Of a DNA stretch of 64,000 nucleotides, positions 46,869-56,437 are shown one piece after another. Within the stretch, counting starts at the first letter, position 1. Every line of letters begins with the position of its first letter. This stretch comes from JANLVJ01 sp031363945 (lineage in GTDB: Bacteria; Bacteroidota; Bacteroidia; Sphingobacteriales; Sphingobacteriaceae), in NCBI GenBank assembly GCA_031363945.1, contig JANLVJ010000013.1:1-64000 (forward strand), read 5' to 3'. A program made the position numbers and the translations under genes. Below the pieces are notes generated by a model, which saw only the letters and a program-made list of their open reading frames with translations, was not told the DNA's origin and made no database searches.

Positions 46869-49800
46869 ATGTCCTACAAGAAGGATAATAAAATCAAAAG
46901 TAATTTCACACAGATCACTATCAGTCTTTCTTCTCCAGAGGCTATTCTTGAGCGCTCGAGCGGAGAGGTACTGAAACCTGAAACCATCAACTACAGGACT
47001 TATAAGCCTGAACGTGACGGTTTATTCTGTGAACGGATTTTCGGACCTGTTAAAGATTACGAATGCCATTGCGGCAAGTACAAGCGAATCAGATACAAGG
47101 GTATTGTTTGTGACCGTTGCGGAGTTGAAGTAACAGAGAAAAAAGTACGTCGCGAGCGTATGGGCCATATCAGCCTTGTAGTTCCGGTTGCTCATATCTG
47201 GTATTTCCGTTCATTGCCAAATAAAATTGGTTATCTGCTCGGCCTGCCAACTAAGAGACTAGACCTGATTATTTATTATGAGCGTTATGTAGTTGTACAG
47301 GCGGGTGTGAAAGCAGCTGACGGTATCAATTATCTTGATTTTCTAACTGAAGAAGAGTATCTCGATATTTTAGATACGCTTCCTAAAGAAAATCAATACC
47401 TCGACGATAAAGATCCTAACAAATTTGTAGCAAAAATGGGTGCTGATGCACTTGAAGATTTGCTTTCAAGATTAGATCTCGATCAGTTATCGTATACACT
47501 TCGTCATGCGGCGGCTACTGAAACCAGTCAGCAACGTAAAAATGAAGCATTAAAACGTCTGAATGTTGTTGAAGCATTTCGTCAGGCTAATGAAAATATT
47601 CCAAATCGTCCTGAATGGATGATTATTAAGATCGTTCCGGTGATACCACCAGAACTTCGCCCATTGGTTCCGCTAGAAGGTGGTCGCTTTGCAACATCTG
47701 ACTTAAACGATCTTTACCGCAGGGTAATCATCCGTAATAACAGGTTAAAGCGTCTGATTGAAATTCGTGCACCTGAAGTTATCTTACGTAATGAGAAGCG
47801 GATGCTACAGGAAGCTGTAGATTCACTTTTTGATAATTCACGGAAAGTGAATGCGGTAAAAACTGAAGGTAACCGTGCCCTGAAATCTCTTTCTGATATA
47901 TTGAAAGGAAAGCAGGGTCGTTTCCGTCAGAATCTTTTGGGGAAACGTGTCGATTATTCAGCTCGTTCTGTAATCGTTGTCGGCCCAACCTTAAAACTGC
48001 ATGAATGTGGTTTGCCAAAAGACATGGCAGCCGAGCTATTTAAACCATTTATCATTCGCAAGATGATAGAGCGGGGTGTTGTGAAAACTGTCAAGTCTGC
48101 CAAGAAAATTGTTGATCGTAAAGATCCGATAGTCATGGACATTCTTGAGAATGTCTTAAAAGGTCACCCGGTTTTACTTAATCGGGCTCCTACACTTCAC
48201 AGACTTGGAATTCAGGCGTTTCAGCCAAAACTTGTTGAAGGTAAAGCCATACAGCTGCACCCTTTAGTATGTACGGCTTTTAACGCGGATTTTGACGGTG
48301 ATCAGATGGCTGTGCACGTTCCTCTTGGAAATGCAGCTATCCTGGAAGCACAGGTCCTGATGCTTGCCTCACATAATATTTTAAACCCTGCCAATGGAAC
48401 TCCAATTACAGTTCCGTCTCAGGATATGGTTTTAGGTCTCTACTATATGACCAAGGGTCGTAAAACTGAACCAGGTCATATCATTAAAGGAGAGAATTCT
48501 ACTTTCTACTCACCTGAAGAAGTAATCATCGCCTATAATGAAGGACAGATCGACCTGCATGCCTGGATCAAGGTAAAAGTAAACGTGAGAGAAAATGGTG
48601 AAATCATCAACAGACTTCTTGATACAACAGTAGGCCGTGTACTATTTAATGTAGTTGCTCCGGTAGAAACTGGTTTTATCAATGAACTGCTGACTAAGAA
48701 ATCTCTTCGTGATATTATCGGAGATATTGTAAAAGAAACTGGTATGGCCCGTGCCGCCCGTTTCCTTGATGATATTAAAGAACTTGGTTTCACTATGGCA
48801 TTCCGCGGAGGTCTATCATTCAACTTACAGGATTTAACGATCCCTGAAGTGAAACTAACCCTTATTGCTGCTGCTCATAAAGAAGTAGAAGAGGTTTCAG
48901 GTAACTATAATATGGGTTTCATTACCAATAATGAGCGTTACAACCAGGTTATTGACATCTGGACCCGTACGAATTCTAAAGTTACAGATACGCTGATGAA
49001 GCAATTGGCAACAGATAACCAGGGTTTCAACTCTGTTTATATGATGCTTGACTCTGGTGCGCGGGGTTCGAAAGAGCAGATTCGCCAGTTATGCGGAATG
49101 AGAGGTCTGATGGCCAAGCCACAGAAATCAGGTTCTGGAGGAGAAATTATTGAAAACCCAATTCTATCAAACTTTAAAGAAGGTTTGAACGTATTAGAGT
49201 ACTTTATTTCAACACACGGTGCGCGTAAAGGACTTGCCGATACAGCCCTAAAGACTGCTGATGCTGGTTACCTGACCCGTCGTTTACATGATGTTGCTCA
49301 GGATATGATTATTTCAGATGTTGATTGTGGTACCCTGCGTGGAATTATCACTTCAGCCCTGAAAGACAATGAAGATATCGTAGAGCCATTATACGATCGG
49401 ATTCTAGGTCGTCACTCTGTTCATGATGTGTATGATCCATTAACTAATGAACTGATTGTTCGGGCAGGAGCTGAATTCAATGAAGCAATTGCACGCCGTA
49501 TAGAAGAGTCAGCGATTGAAGATGTAGAAATCAGATCTGTTCTCGCCTGTGAAGCCAAGCGCGGAGTTTGTTCTACCTGTTACGGTCGTAATCTTGCAAC
49601 CGGTAAAACAGTTCAGAACGGTGAAGCTGTTGGTGTGATAGCAGCTCAGTCGATTGGAGAGCCTGGTACTCAGTTAACCCTGAGAACATTCCACGTCGGT
49701 GGTACCGCCTCTAACATTGCTGCTGAATCACAGATTGTTGCTAAATTCTCTGGTATTCTTGAATTTGAGAATATTCGTACAGTAAAATATAAATTACCAT

Positions 49801-51188
49801 CAAACGCAAGCGAAGAAAATGTAGCGCTAGCTATCAAGGGTAGTCTTGATGTTGTCTTGGGACGTTCAGGTGAAATTAGAGTAATTGAGCCAGGTACAGG
49901 CAAGACCATTATGACTAACAATATTCCATACGGAGCATTCCTGTATGTAAATGATGGTCAGAAAGTTGAGAAAGGTGCAAAACTTTGTAGCTGGGATCCG
50001 TACAATGCGGTCATTATTTCCGAGTTCAGTGGTAAGGTTGAGTTTGAAGCAGTTGAAGAAAGTATTACTTTTCGCGAAGAACTTGATGAGCAAACTGGTC
50101 ACCGTGAAAAAGTTATCATCGATAGCCGTGATAAAACGAAGAATCCATCTATCAGAGTACTTGATAAAGAGGGAAATACACAGCGCCAGTATAATATTCC
50201 GGTAGGAGCACATATCGTGGTTGATAATCACCTGATGGCTCAAACTGGAGAAGTACTGGTTAAGATTCCTCGTTCTGCAGGGAAAACCCGTGATATTACA
50301 GGTGGTTTGCCAAGAGTAACCGAGCTTTTCGAAGCCCGTAACCCTTCAAATCCAGCTGTTGTTACTGAAATTGACGGTTTTGTCACTTTGGGGGGTGTTA
50401 AACGTGGAAACAGAGAGTGTTCTATTGAATCAAGGGATGGTGATCGAAAGAAGTACCTTGTACCTCTTTCCAAGCATATTCTTGTTCAGGATAATGATTT
50501 TGTTAAAGCTGGTATGCCACTTTCAGATGGTTCTATTACTCCATCTGATATTCTTTCTATCAAAGGACCGGCAGCTGTTCAGGAATACCTGGTTAATGGT
50601 ATTCAGGAAGTTTACCGTTTGCAGGGTGTAAAGATCAACGACAAGCATTTTGAAGTGATTGTTCACCAGATGATGCAAAAGGTGATTATTGAAGATCCCG
50701 GAGATACAAAGTTTCTCGAAAAGGATGCTGTTGACAAACTTGACTTTATGGCTGAAAATGATTTTATCTATGATAAAAAGGTTGTCACAGAATCAGGAAG
50801 TTCTACCACACTTAAGGCTGGTCAGATTGTTAGCGTTCGTAAATTACGTGACGAAAACTCTATGCTCAAGCGTAAAGACCAGCAGCTGGTTGAAGCAAGA
50901 GATGCAATACCTGCAACTTCAAGCCCAATTCTGCAAGGTATCACCCGTGCTTCACTTGGTACGAAAAGCTTTATGTCTGCAGCATCTTTCCAGGAAACTA
51001 CGAAAGTGTTGAATGAGGCTGCCATCAATGGTAAGACAGACCGTCTTCTAGGATTGAAAGAAAACGTTATCGTTGGTCATCTTATTCCTTCTGGAACAGG
51101 ATTGCGCCGTTACGAACGTATAATTGTAGGCTCACAAGATGAATATGACCGCTTAATGGCTTCTAAACAAGAAGAAGCCACTGTTTGA
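46869..51188 (+). CDS. rpoC: DNA-directed RNA polymerase subunit beta'
   Basis: 1439 residues. The N-terminal Zn finger CHCGKYKRIRYKGIVCDRCG and the catalytic NADFDGDQMAVH (about 473-484) are intact, and GRNLATGKTVQNGEAVGVIAAQSIGEPGTQLT marks the later C-rich block. It holds the magnesium at the active site. A hairpin terminator lies 17 bases after the stop. Confidence 0.98.
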   Translation: MSYKKDNKIKSNFTQITISLSSPEAILERSSGEVLKPETINYRTYKPERDGLFCERIFGPVKDYECHCGKYKRIRYKGIVCDRCGVEVTEKKVRRERMGHISLVVPVAHIWYFRSLPNKIGYLLGLPTKRLDLIIYYERYVVVQAGVKAADGINYLDFLTEEEYLDILDTLPKENQYLDDKDPNKFVAKMGADALEDLLSRLDLDQLSYTLRHAAATETSQQRKNEALKRLNVVEAFRQANENIPNRPEWMIIKIVPVIPPELRPLVPLEGGRFATSDLNDLYRRVIIRNNRLKRLIEIRAPEVILRNEKRMLQEAVDSLFDNSRKVNAVKTEGNRALKSLSDILKGKQGRFRQNLLGKRVDYSARSVIVVGPTLKLHECGLPKDMAAELFKPFIIRKMIERGVVKTVKSAKKIVDRKDPIVMDILENVLKGHPVLLNRAPTLHRLGIQAFQPKLVEGKAIQLHPLVCTAFNADFDGDQMAVHVPLGNAAILEAQVLMLASHNILNPANGTPITVPSQDMVLGLYYMTKGRKTEPGHIIKGENSTFYSPEEVIIAYNEGQIDLHAWIKVKVNVRENGEIINRLLDTTVGRVLFNVVAPVETGFINELLTKKSLRDIIGDIVKETGMARAARFLDDIKELGFTMAFRGGLSFNLQDLTIPEVKLTLIAAAHKEVEEVSGNYNMGFITNNERYNQVIDIWTRTNSKVTDTLMKQLATDNQGFNSVYMMLDSGARGSKEQIRQLCGMRGLMAKPQKSGSGGEIIENPILSNFKEGLNVLEYFISTHGARKGLADTALKTADAGYLTRRLHDVAQDMIISDVDCGTLRGIITSALKDNEDIVEPLYDRILGRHSVHDVYDPLTNELIVRAGAEFNEAIARRIEESAIEDVEIRSVLACEAKRGVCSTCYGRNLATGKTVQNGEAVGVIAAQSIGEPGTQLTLRTFHVGGTASNIAAESQIVAKFSGILEFENIRTVKYKLPSNASEENVALAIKGSLDVVLGRSGEIRVIEPGTGKTIMTNNIPYGAFLYVNDGQKVEKGAKLCSWDPYNAVIISEFSGKVEFEAVEESITFREELDEQTGHREKVIIDSRDKTKNPSIRVLDKEGNTQRQYNIPVGAHIVVDNHLMAQTGEVLVKIPRSAGKTRDITGGLPRVTELFEARNPSNPAVVTEIDGFVTLGGVKRGNRECSIESRDGDRKKYLVPLSKHILVQDNDFVKAGMPLSDGSITPSDILSIKGPAAVQEYLVNGIQEVYRLQGVKINDKHFEVIVHQMMQKVIIEDPGDTKFLEKDAVDKLDFMAENDFIYDKKVVTESGSSTTLKAGQIVSVRKLRDENSMLKRKDQQLVEARDAIPATSSPILQGITRASLGTKSFMSAASFQETTKVLNEAAINGKTDRLLGLKENVIVGHLIPSGTGLRRYERIIVGSQDEYDRLMASKQEEATV

Positions 51189-51204
51189 TTTTGAGTTAAA
51201 TTTA

Positions 51205-51252
51205 ACTGATAATGGCCGCCCAAAAAGCGGCCATTGTCAGTTACTATTTTTT
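51205..51252 (+). terminator. Terminator of the rpoBC operon
   Basis: Fifteen-base arms 51205-51219 and 51227-51241 (tggccgc / gcggcca core, one G-T pair) with a seven-base loop, then a T-rich tract. Confidence 0.9.
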
Positions 51253-51329
51253 GTAATTGACATTTCACCCAATCCTGTATGCATAGCAGGTTTTTACCAA
51301 CCTGGCATCAGGCTTTAATAATCTTTGTT

Positions 51330-51638
51330 ATGGACGAAAACAATGAAAACCAGATCAATATTGAACTCAGCGAAGAAATGGCTGAAGGTATCTATGCTAA
51401 TCTTGCCATCATCACTCATTCACCGAGTGAGTTTGTAGTTGACTTTATAAGAATGATGCCTGGAGTGCCAAAGGCGAAAGTTAAATCACGCATTGTGCTG
51501 ACTCCAGAGCATGCTAAAAGACTTAAAGATGCTTTAGCCGATAATATCGAGAAATATGAAGCCATGCACGGAAAAATTAAAACTCAGGACGTGCCTTCAA
51601 TACCTATGAATTTTGGGGGCCCAACAGCCCAGGCCTAA
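51330..51638 (+). CDS. DUF3467 domain protein
   Basis: 102 residues from the ATG at 51330; the longer frame from 51279 adds 17 unlike residues. It matches the DUF3467 pattern: INIELSEEMAEGIYANLAIITHSPSEFVVDFIRMMPG and KSRIVLTPEHAKRLKDALADN. Function is unknown. The gene commonly follows rpoC in Bacteroidota, as here, which hints at a link to transcription (inference). Confidence 0.9.
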   Translation: MDENNENQINIELSEEMAEGIYANLAIITHSPSEFVVDFIRMMPGVPKAKVKSRIVLTPEHAKRLKDALADNIEKYEAMHGKIKTQDVPSIPMNFGGPTAQA

Positions 51639-51754
51639 TATACCTGTAAGTGAAATGGTTGTATTTAGATTGGGTTGTCATTAACTATCAGTCAATTATC
51701 TATTAAAAGTCTCTATTCGGCACGTAATTTGTATTTGCTCTATAGAGGTATATT

Positions 51755-52021
51755 ATGATAGATAATCAACAAAAGACCCATATAACGCGGGGTACGTTTG
51801 CAATAGACATTCAATATCAGGGAAAAGAATTTTATGCACTGGTGATTCCTGAGCCACCTGTTGAAGGTAGCCATGACTATCATGTAATGATACCATGGTT
51901 ATTTAATTTCAAACTGGGGTACGCGAAACAGATATGGGTGGTATTAAACGATGAACCTGTCGATGCAGAACTACTGGAAGTCGTCAGTAAAGAAATTGCA
52001 TTTGTCTGTACGATTGGTTAG
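51755..52021 (+). CDS. Small protein of unknown function
   Basis: 88 residues with no signal peptide or membrane segment. It has mixed alpha/beta character (FAIDIQYQGKEFYALVIPEPP) and many aromatic residues. I recognise no family. It follows DUF3467 by 116 bases and ends just before a strong hairpin, which supports a real transcript. Confidence 0.6.
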   Translation: MIDNQQKTHITRGTFAIDIQYQGKEFYALVIPEPPVEGSHDYHVMIPWLFNFKLGYAKQIWVVLNDEPVDAELLEVVSKEIAFVCTIG

Positions 52022-52058
52022 GGTTATACTTTTATTACTTAAAACTTTCTTGAAATAT

Positions 52059-52096
52059 AACTGCCCCCAAATAAGAAGAACCTGTTGGGGGCAGTT
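52059..52096. terminator. Terminator between convergent small gene and SGNH gene
   Basis: Exact 12-bp inverted repeat aactgcccccaa / ttgggggcagtt around a 14-base loop, lying between two convergent genes. Confidence 0.8.
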
Positions 52097-52148
52097 TATT
52101 ATTACTCTTTTCGAATATGCTGATATTTGAAAATTCCCAGAATCAGGT

Positions 52149-53453
52149 TCAGGGTAACTTAACTGTTCTGTAAGCTGCAGGGTTTACTGGTGATATACTA
52201 GCGTTATAAGTAGCGTTAATGGCCTGTATATATTGATTTGCGACAAGTGCATATCCTCTTGGAGTTAAGTGTACGCCATCAAGTGAAAATACCCCCCCTG
52301 AAATAAACCCAAGATTCAGAGGTATACCATCAATAACGTAATTTCCTTGCTGAATTTTGCTTAAGACTGCATTGATATCCATAACACCCAGTTTATTAGC
52401 AGTGGCGATTTGAATGATGGCTGAATTGTAGCTATTAATAGCGGCAACTGTTAGTCCAACTTCAGCTGAATCAAGTACATCTGAATTTTTCATTGGGTTG
52501 TAGGGTGAAAAACCTTTGGGTCCAATTTGTGGGTTTGTTGGATTTGATACTCCAATAGAGTCGGCCGTCAAAACAATCAGGTCAGCATTTGTTGCAGCCC
52601 GGGTTTGTCCGGTACCTGTTTTAATATACAAGGAATGCACGTTTGCACCTGCTGCCTGGGCGGCTGCAATGATATTGGCTACAGTTTTTGTATTAAAGTA
52701 AGCAATCTGGGTAACATTAGGAATAGTGCCCAGTACGCCCTTAGCCCCTGTTGCAACAAGCTGCCCGATAAAGCCGGTATATATTTGTGCAAATGCAGCA
52801 GGTGGAGTCAAGGGTGGGTATGTACCTCCACTAAGAGCAAATTGCAATGCATCATTATTTCCTAGCCATGATGTGAAAAAAGTTGCCTTTCTTTCCAGCA
52901 CTTTCTGAGGATATCCTTTTACGCCAACTTCGCTATCGGTTTCAAGTCTCTCGAAATATGGATTTTTTGCCCCATAGGTATTATCAACTAAATCGGACAT
53001 TCTGATACCAGGTACGCCAAGGTTATTTACCGGATCAGTAAATTTTGTCAGCAGGTAAACTCCCGGATAAGGTGTTGTTCCCCGTATGGCAAGATTAGTT
53101 GTCACTGGTGTTATGATCGGCAGCCCGGTTGGTGTAAAACCTGTTAGCCGAAGATACCCTGATCCATTTTCCTGACCTATTATAAATAGAGGCTGCACGA
53201 AATCTCCACCACCTGCCGCTTTCAATTGCCCGGCGATTATATTCGGGTATGAGTTTATTTGCCCTTCCCGATATAACCCTCCGTCTGCATATCCTGCAGT
53301 GAGTGAATTTCCAATGGCGATGTAATTACTGAAATCTGCTGTTCCTCTTGAAGGTTGTGGCAAATCAATACTGGGTTTGCATGAATACAGGAATACTGTA
53401 AAAATTGCCCCTGTAATACCTATGAGTTTGTTTACGTTCATGTTTGTATTCAT
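52149..53453 (-). CDS. SGNH/GDSL-family lipoprotein hydrolase
   Basis: 434 residues. The lipobox FLYSC puts the lipidated Cys at about residue 25. The nucleophile block is IAIGNSLTAGYADGG (Ser about 50) and the C-terminal DGVHLTPRGYALVANQ supplies Asp and His; a GNNDALQF block lies between. It is an exported esterase/lipase-like enzyme anchored to a membrane. The downstream FadL-type porin gene lies on the same strand with this gene downstream of it; this pairing is common in Bacteroidota. Confidence 0.88.
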   Translation of the reverse strand: MNTNMNVNKLIGITGAIFTVFLYSCKPSIDLPQPSRGTADFSNYIAIGNSLTAGYADGGLYREGQINSYPNIIAGQLKAAGGGDFVQPLFIIGQENGSGYLRLTGFTPTGLPIITPVTTNLAIRGTTPYPGVYLLTKFTDPVNNLGVPGIRMSDLVDNTYGAKNPYFERLETDSEVGVKGYPQKVLERKATFFTSWLGNNDALQFALSGGTYPPLTPPAAFAQIYTGFIGQLVATGAKGVLGTIPNVTQIAYFNTKTVANIIAAAQAAGANVHSLYIKTGTGQTRAATNADLIVLTADSIGVSNPTNPQIGPKGFSPYNPMKNSDVLDSAEVGLTVAAINSYNSAIIQIATANKLGVMDINAVLSKIQQGNYVIDGIPLNLGFISGGVFSLDGVHLTPRGYALVANQYIQAINATYNASISPVNPAAYRTVKLP

Positions 53454-53511
53454 TTAATATTATGGCTGATTATACATTGACCACAGGCCTTCTCACCTGC
53501 TCGATTTGTTG

Positions 53512-54756
53512 CTAGAAATGGTAGGCCAATGAAATACCCGGAATATAGGCTGTAGACTTAAAGGTACCCCCAAAATTAGTTTCAAGATTTGTCTGGGTGC
53601 GCTTTAAAATGTCTACATATAAAAATGAAGCATCAATAGTGAAGTTTTTACTGGCATGATAACCAATTCCGGCTGAGAATTCAATTCTATTTGCATCCGG
53701 AGCCTCAGGCGTGACATAACCTGACTTCACAGGTGTAGCTCCATATGCAATACCTGTCCGGATAAAAAAAACGGAACAAATTGCGTATTGCCCGCCAATT
53801 CTCAGATCATAAGAGTCGGTATAGTTACGCGGGCTACTTGAATTTTTAAGAATAGCAGTCGTTTTAGCATATGTAAAGGCCAGGTTTTTATACCTGCTCC
53901 AGTTAACATAATTTACTTCTGCACTTAAAAGTAATTTTGGAGAAGCTTGAAGGCCTGCGCCCAGGCTGAGCGTGCCAGGTAGATTAAGTGTATTTGAAAA
54001 AGTATTTCCTGCAGGAAACTGAGCAGACAGTGAAGAGGGAACAGTAAAATTGGCTGTACCATTTTTTGTCTTGATATTAACTGCTGACCTGTAGCTAAGA
54101 CCCAGACTGAAAGCAGTTGAAACCTGATAAAAGAGACCACCATTGAAACCGTAGCCTGTAGCGTTTCCTTTTAATTCGGCTTGACCGTCATTACCACTGG
54201 CATCACTTACCGGTATGGCTCTACTTAAATCAACTGTACCAGTAGCAATGATAAATCCAATACCCAGACCAAGTTTATCAGTAATTTTGTAGCTGAATGT
54301 AGGCTGTATAAATACTGAGCGCAGTTTCAAACTTTCAAGTACAAATTTACCTGCCCATGCATTACCCCATTTGGCAGAGCCTCCAAAAGGTGTATAAATT
54401 CCAATTCCATATTTGAACCGGTTGCTGGCTGGTCCGAATACAGCATAAGCTGAAAATGGGGGCGAGGTAGAAGTAAAACTGGCACGGTAAGATGAGTTTG
54501 AGGCTCCGGCATAGGCAACACCCAGAATCAGGGGGCTGATGCCGCCCATTATGCTATTCCCTTTTAAAAAACTTACAGCTCCGGGATTATATACGATACT
54601 TGCCCCATCTAGACTGGTACCTGCACCTGCCCCACCCATTCCGATTTGTTTCTGGCCCTGTAAATTGACTTGAAAACCTTGGCCTTTCGATAAACAGGGG
54701 AATAGGAATAACAAAAAAGTTGTTACCCCAACCCATTTTAGGATGTATTTCTTCAT
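53512..54756 (-). CDS. OmpP1/FadL-family outer-membrane transporter
   Basis: 414 residues with a signal peptide (cleavage near SKG-QG). The opening FQVNLQGQKQIGMGGAGAGTSLDGASIVYNPGA matches FadL/OmpP1, the N-terminal hatch region; the barrel ends in an aromatic residue (LAYHF). It imports hydrophobic compounds such as fatty acids. It is 58 bases upstream of the SGNH lipoprotein gene, so the two could release and take up lipids together (inference). Confidence 0.88.
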   Translation of the reverse strand: MKKYILKWVGVTTFLLFLFPCLSKGQGFQVNLQGQKQIGMGGAGAGTSLDGASIVYNPGAVSFLKGNSIMGGISPLILGVAYAGASNSSYRASFTSTSPPFSAYAVFGPASNRFKYGIGIYTPFGGSAKWGNAWAGKFVLESLKLRSVFIQPTFSYKITDKLGLGIGFIIATGTVDLSRAIPVSDASGNDGQAELKGNATGYGFNGGLFYQVSTAFSLGLSYRSAVNIKTKNGTANFTVPSSLSAQFPAGNTFSNTLNLPGTLSLGAGLQASPKLLLSAEVNYVNWSRYKNLAFTYAKTTAILKNSSSPRNYTDSYDLRIGGQYAICSVFFIRTGIAYGATPVKSGYVTPEAPDANRIEFSAGIGYHASKNFTIDASFLYVDILKRTQTNLETNFGGTFKSTAYIPGISLAYHF

Positions 54757-54811
54757 ATAACGTTGATTGACATTCTAAGGTATTTAATTAAAACAAAGAT
54801 TACAACCTAGT

Positions 54812-55726
54812 TTAATTATGGGCTAGTATCTCCCCGATTTGTGACAGCACAGCTGTAAAATCAGCATTATTGATCCACTTAAAATCACCCTGGTTTTTGA
54901 ACCATGTTACTTGCCTTTTAGCATACCTGCGGGTATTTTGCTTGATAAGTTCAATGGTGTCTGAAAGATTAACCTTCCCATCTAGATAAGCAAATAATTC
55001 TGTATATCCGACTGTTCTGAGTACTTTCAGGTGGCCCAGACTGGTAAGCCCTTTTGCTTCATCTATGAAACCAGCCTCAATCATTTGATCAACCCTGGCA
55101 TTAATACGGGTGTATAATTCAGGTCTGTCAGGGGATAAACAAAATTTAAGGGTAGCAAAATCTCGATCTGCAAGTGGTTGCCCAATAAAAGAGGAATAGG
55201 GTAAACCAGCAGACAGACATACTTCAAGTGCCCTGATTATGCGGCGGGGATTATTCAAATCAACGGTGCTGTAATAAGTTGGGTCATATTTCAGTAGAAG
55301 ATCATGCAAAGGTGGCAGACCATTCTCGGTAAATAGATTTTCGAGTTTTAATTTAATGTTCTGATCAATATCAGGAAATTTGTCTAACCCTTCTAACAGA
55401 GCTTTTAAATAGAGACCAGACCCTCCGACGGCGATAACTACAGGATATAAAGCAGAAAGTTCTTTAATCTTGATTAATGCGGCATTTTCAAACAGTGCAA
55501 CATTAAAATCTTCGCTAACTGAATGCGAATTAACGAAGTGATGTCTGGCATACTCAAGTTCTGAGCTTGAGGGCTTTGCGGTGCCAATACTTAATTCACG
55601 GTAAAACTGCCTTGAATCGAATGAGATAATTTCTGTTTGTAATGCTTGTGCAAGGCGTATGGCAAAGGCGGTTTTACCAGCTGCCGTGGGCCCAGCAATA
55701 ATGACAAGTAACGGTTTTTTATTCAC
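54812..55726 (-). CDS. miaA: tRNA dimethylallyltransferase
   Basis: 304 residues. Walker A GPTAAGKT is near the start, then SFDSRQFYRELSIGTAKPS and the KRQVTWFKNQ block late in the protein. It adds the isopentenyl group to A37 of tRNAs reading U-starting codons. Its start codon abuts the stop of the upstream pRiA4b-type gene without a gap. Confidence 0.96.
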   Translation of the reverse strand: MNKKPLLVIIAGPTAAGKTAFAIRLAQALQTEIISFDSRQFYRELSIGTAKPSSSELEYARHHFVNSHSVSEDFNVALFENAALIKIKELSALYPVVIAVGGSGLYLKALLEGLDKFPDIDQNIKLKLENLFTENGLPPLHDLLLKYDPTYYSTVDLNNPRRIIRALEVCLSAGLPYSSFIGQPLADRDFATLKFCLSPDRPELYTRINARVDQMIEAGFIDEAKGLTSLGHLKVLRTVGYTELFAYLDGKVNLSDTIELIKQNTRRYAKRQVTWFKNQGDFKWINNADFTAVLSQIGEILAHN

Positions 55727-56407
55727 TTAATAATCTTCTTTACCAGTACGATGTTCTTCATCTTCACCAGTGAAATCATTAAATTCATCTTCTTCTTCTT
55801 CCTGATCTGTTACTGCTTCCTCCTCTGAATCGTCTGAGCTTGATTTTTCTCTCAGGTTACCAGCATCTTCTGCCCCAAGTGACTGAGAACCATGAGTGGC
55901 AAACTCATCTGTTTCTTCTTCCTCTTCCTGATCATCTTCTTCAACTAGTTCTGCTGCTTCAACTACTTCACCAGATTTTGAAATCGGGTTAACAATTGAG
56001 AATTGCCTTGGTGCTTCTCCTTGTGATTTTACCAGGGCAGGATAAGTTAATTTCGGATCAGCATCAATGAGAATACGTATAAGTTCAACATGAATGTCGA
56101 ATGGGCGTTCAAAATTTGATGTATAATAAAACTTCTGATGTGGGTCTTCGATGAAATTACTCAATTTTGAAGCAGACATCAGAATTGTATTTTTTTCGAT
56201 CCTGCTTTGACTTGGATAAATAGTAATTTCATCACCTTTGTGCCAAAAATCATTGCTCACATAAAAAGATGATGGAACGTCAGATTTATAGCCAACGGCC
56301 TCATGAAATGAATTATGCAGATCTTCAAATGTACTATTAGACTTGATATCAATTTCACGCGTTACATCATAATCCTCGAAGGATATCCTGAATTTATATA
56401 TTGCCAT
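55727..56407 (-). CDS. Plasmid pRiA4b ORF-3 family protein with acidic C-terminal tail
   Basis: 226 residues. The N-terminal about 110 residues carry the pRiA4b ORF-3-like fold (IYKFRISFEDYDVTREIDI; FWHKGDEITIYP). The last 75 or so are strongly acidic, with runs of Glu and Asp. The family is sometimes named after a transposon passenger gene, but there is no mobile element here. It sits between miaA and cca with no gap to miaA, so a role in RNA metabolism is possible (inference). The exact function is unknown. Confidence 0.78.
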   Translation of the reverse strand: MAIYKFRISFEDYDVTREIDIKSNSTFEDLHNSFHEAVGYKSDVPSSFYVSNDFWHKGDEITIYPSQSRIEKNTILMSASKLSNFIEDPHQKFYYTSNFERPFDIHVELIRILIDADPKLTYPALVKSQGEAPRQFSIVNPISKSGEVVEAAELVEEDDQEEEEETDEFATHGSQSLGAEDAGNLREKSSSDDSEEEAVTDQEEEEDEFNDFTGEDEEHRTGKEDY

Positions 56408-56437
56408 GTTGGTTAAAGAGATTCACAAAATTAAAAA

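Noticed and set aside
55727..56407. Transposon passenger gene
   Set aside because: The family name includes a transposon gene, but there is no transposase or terminal inverted repeat here. Gene order ties it to miaA.
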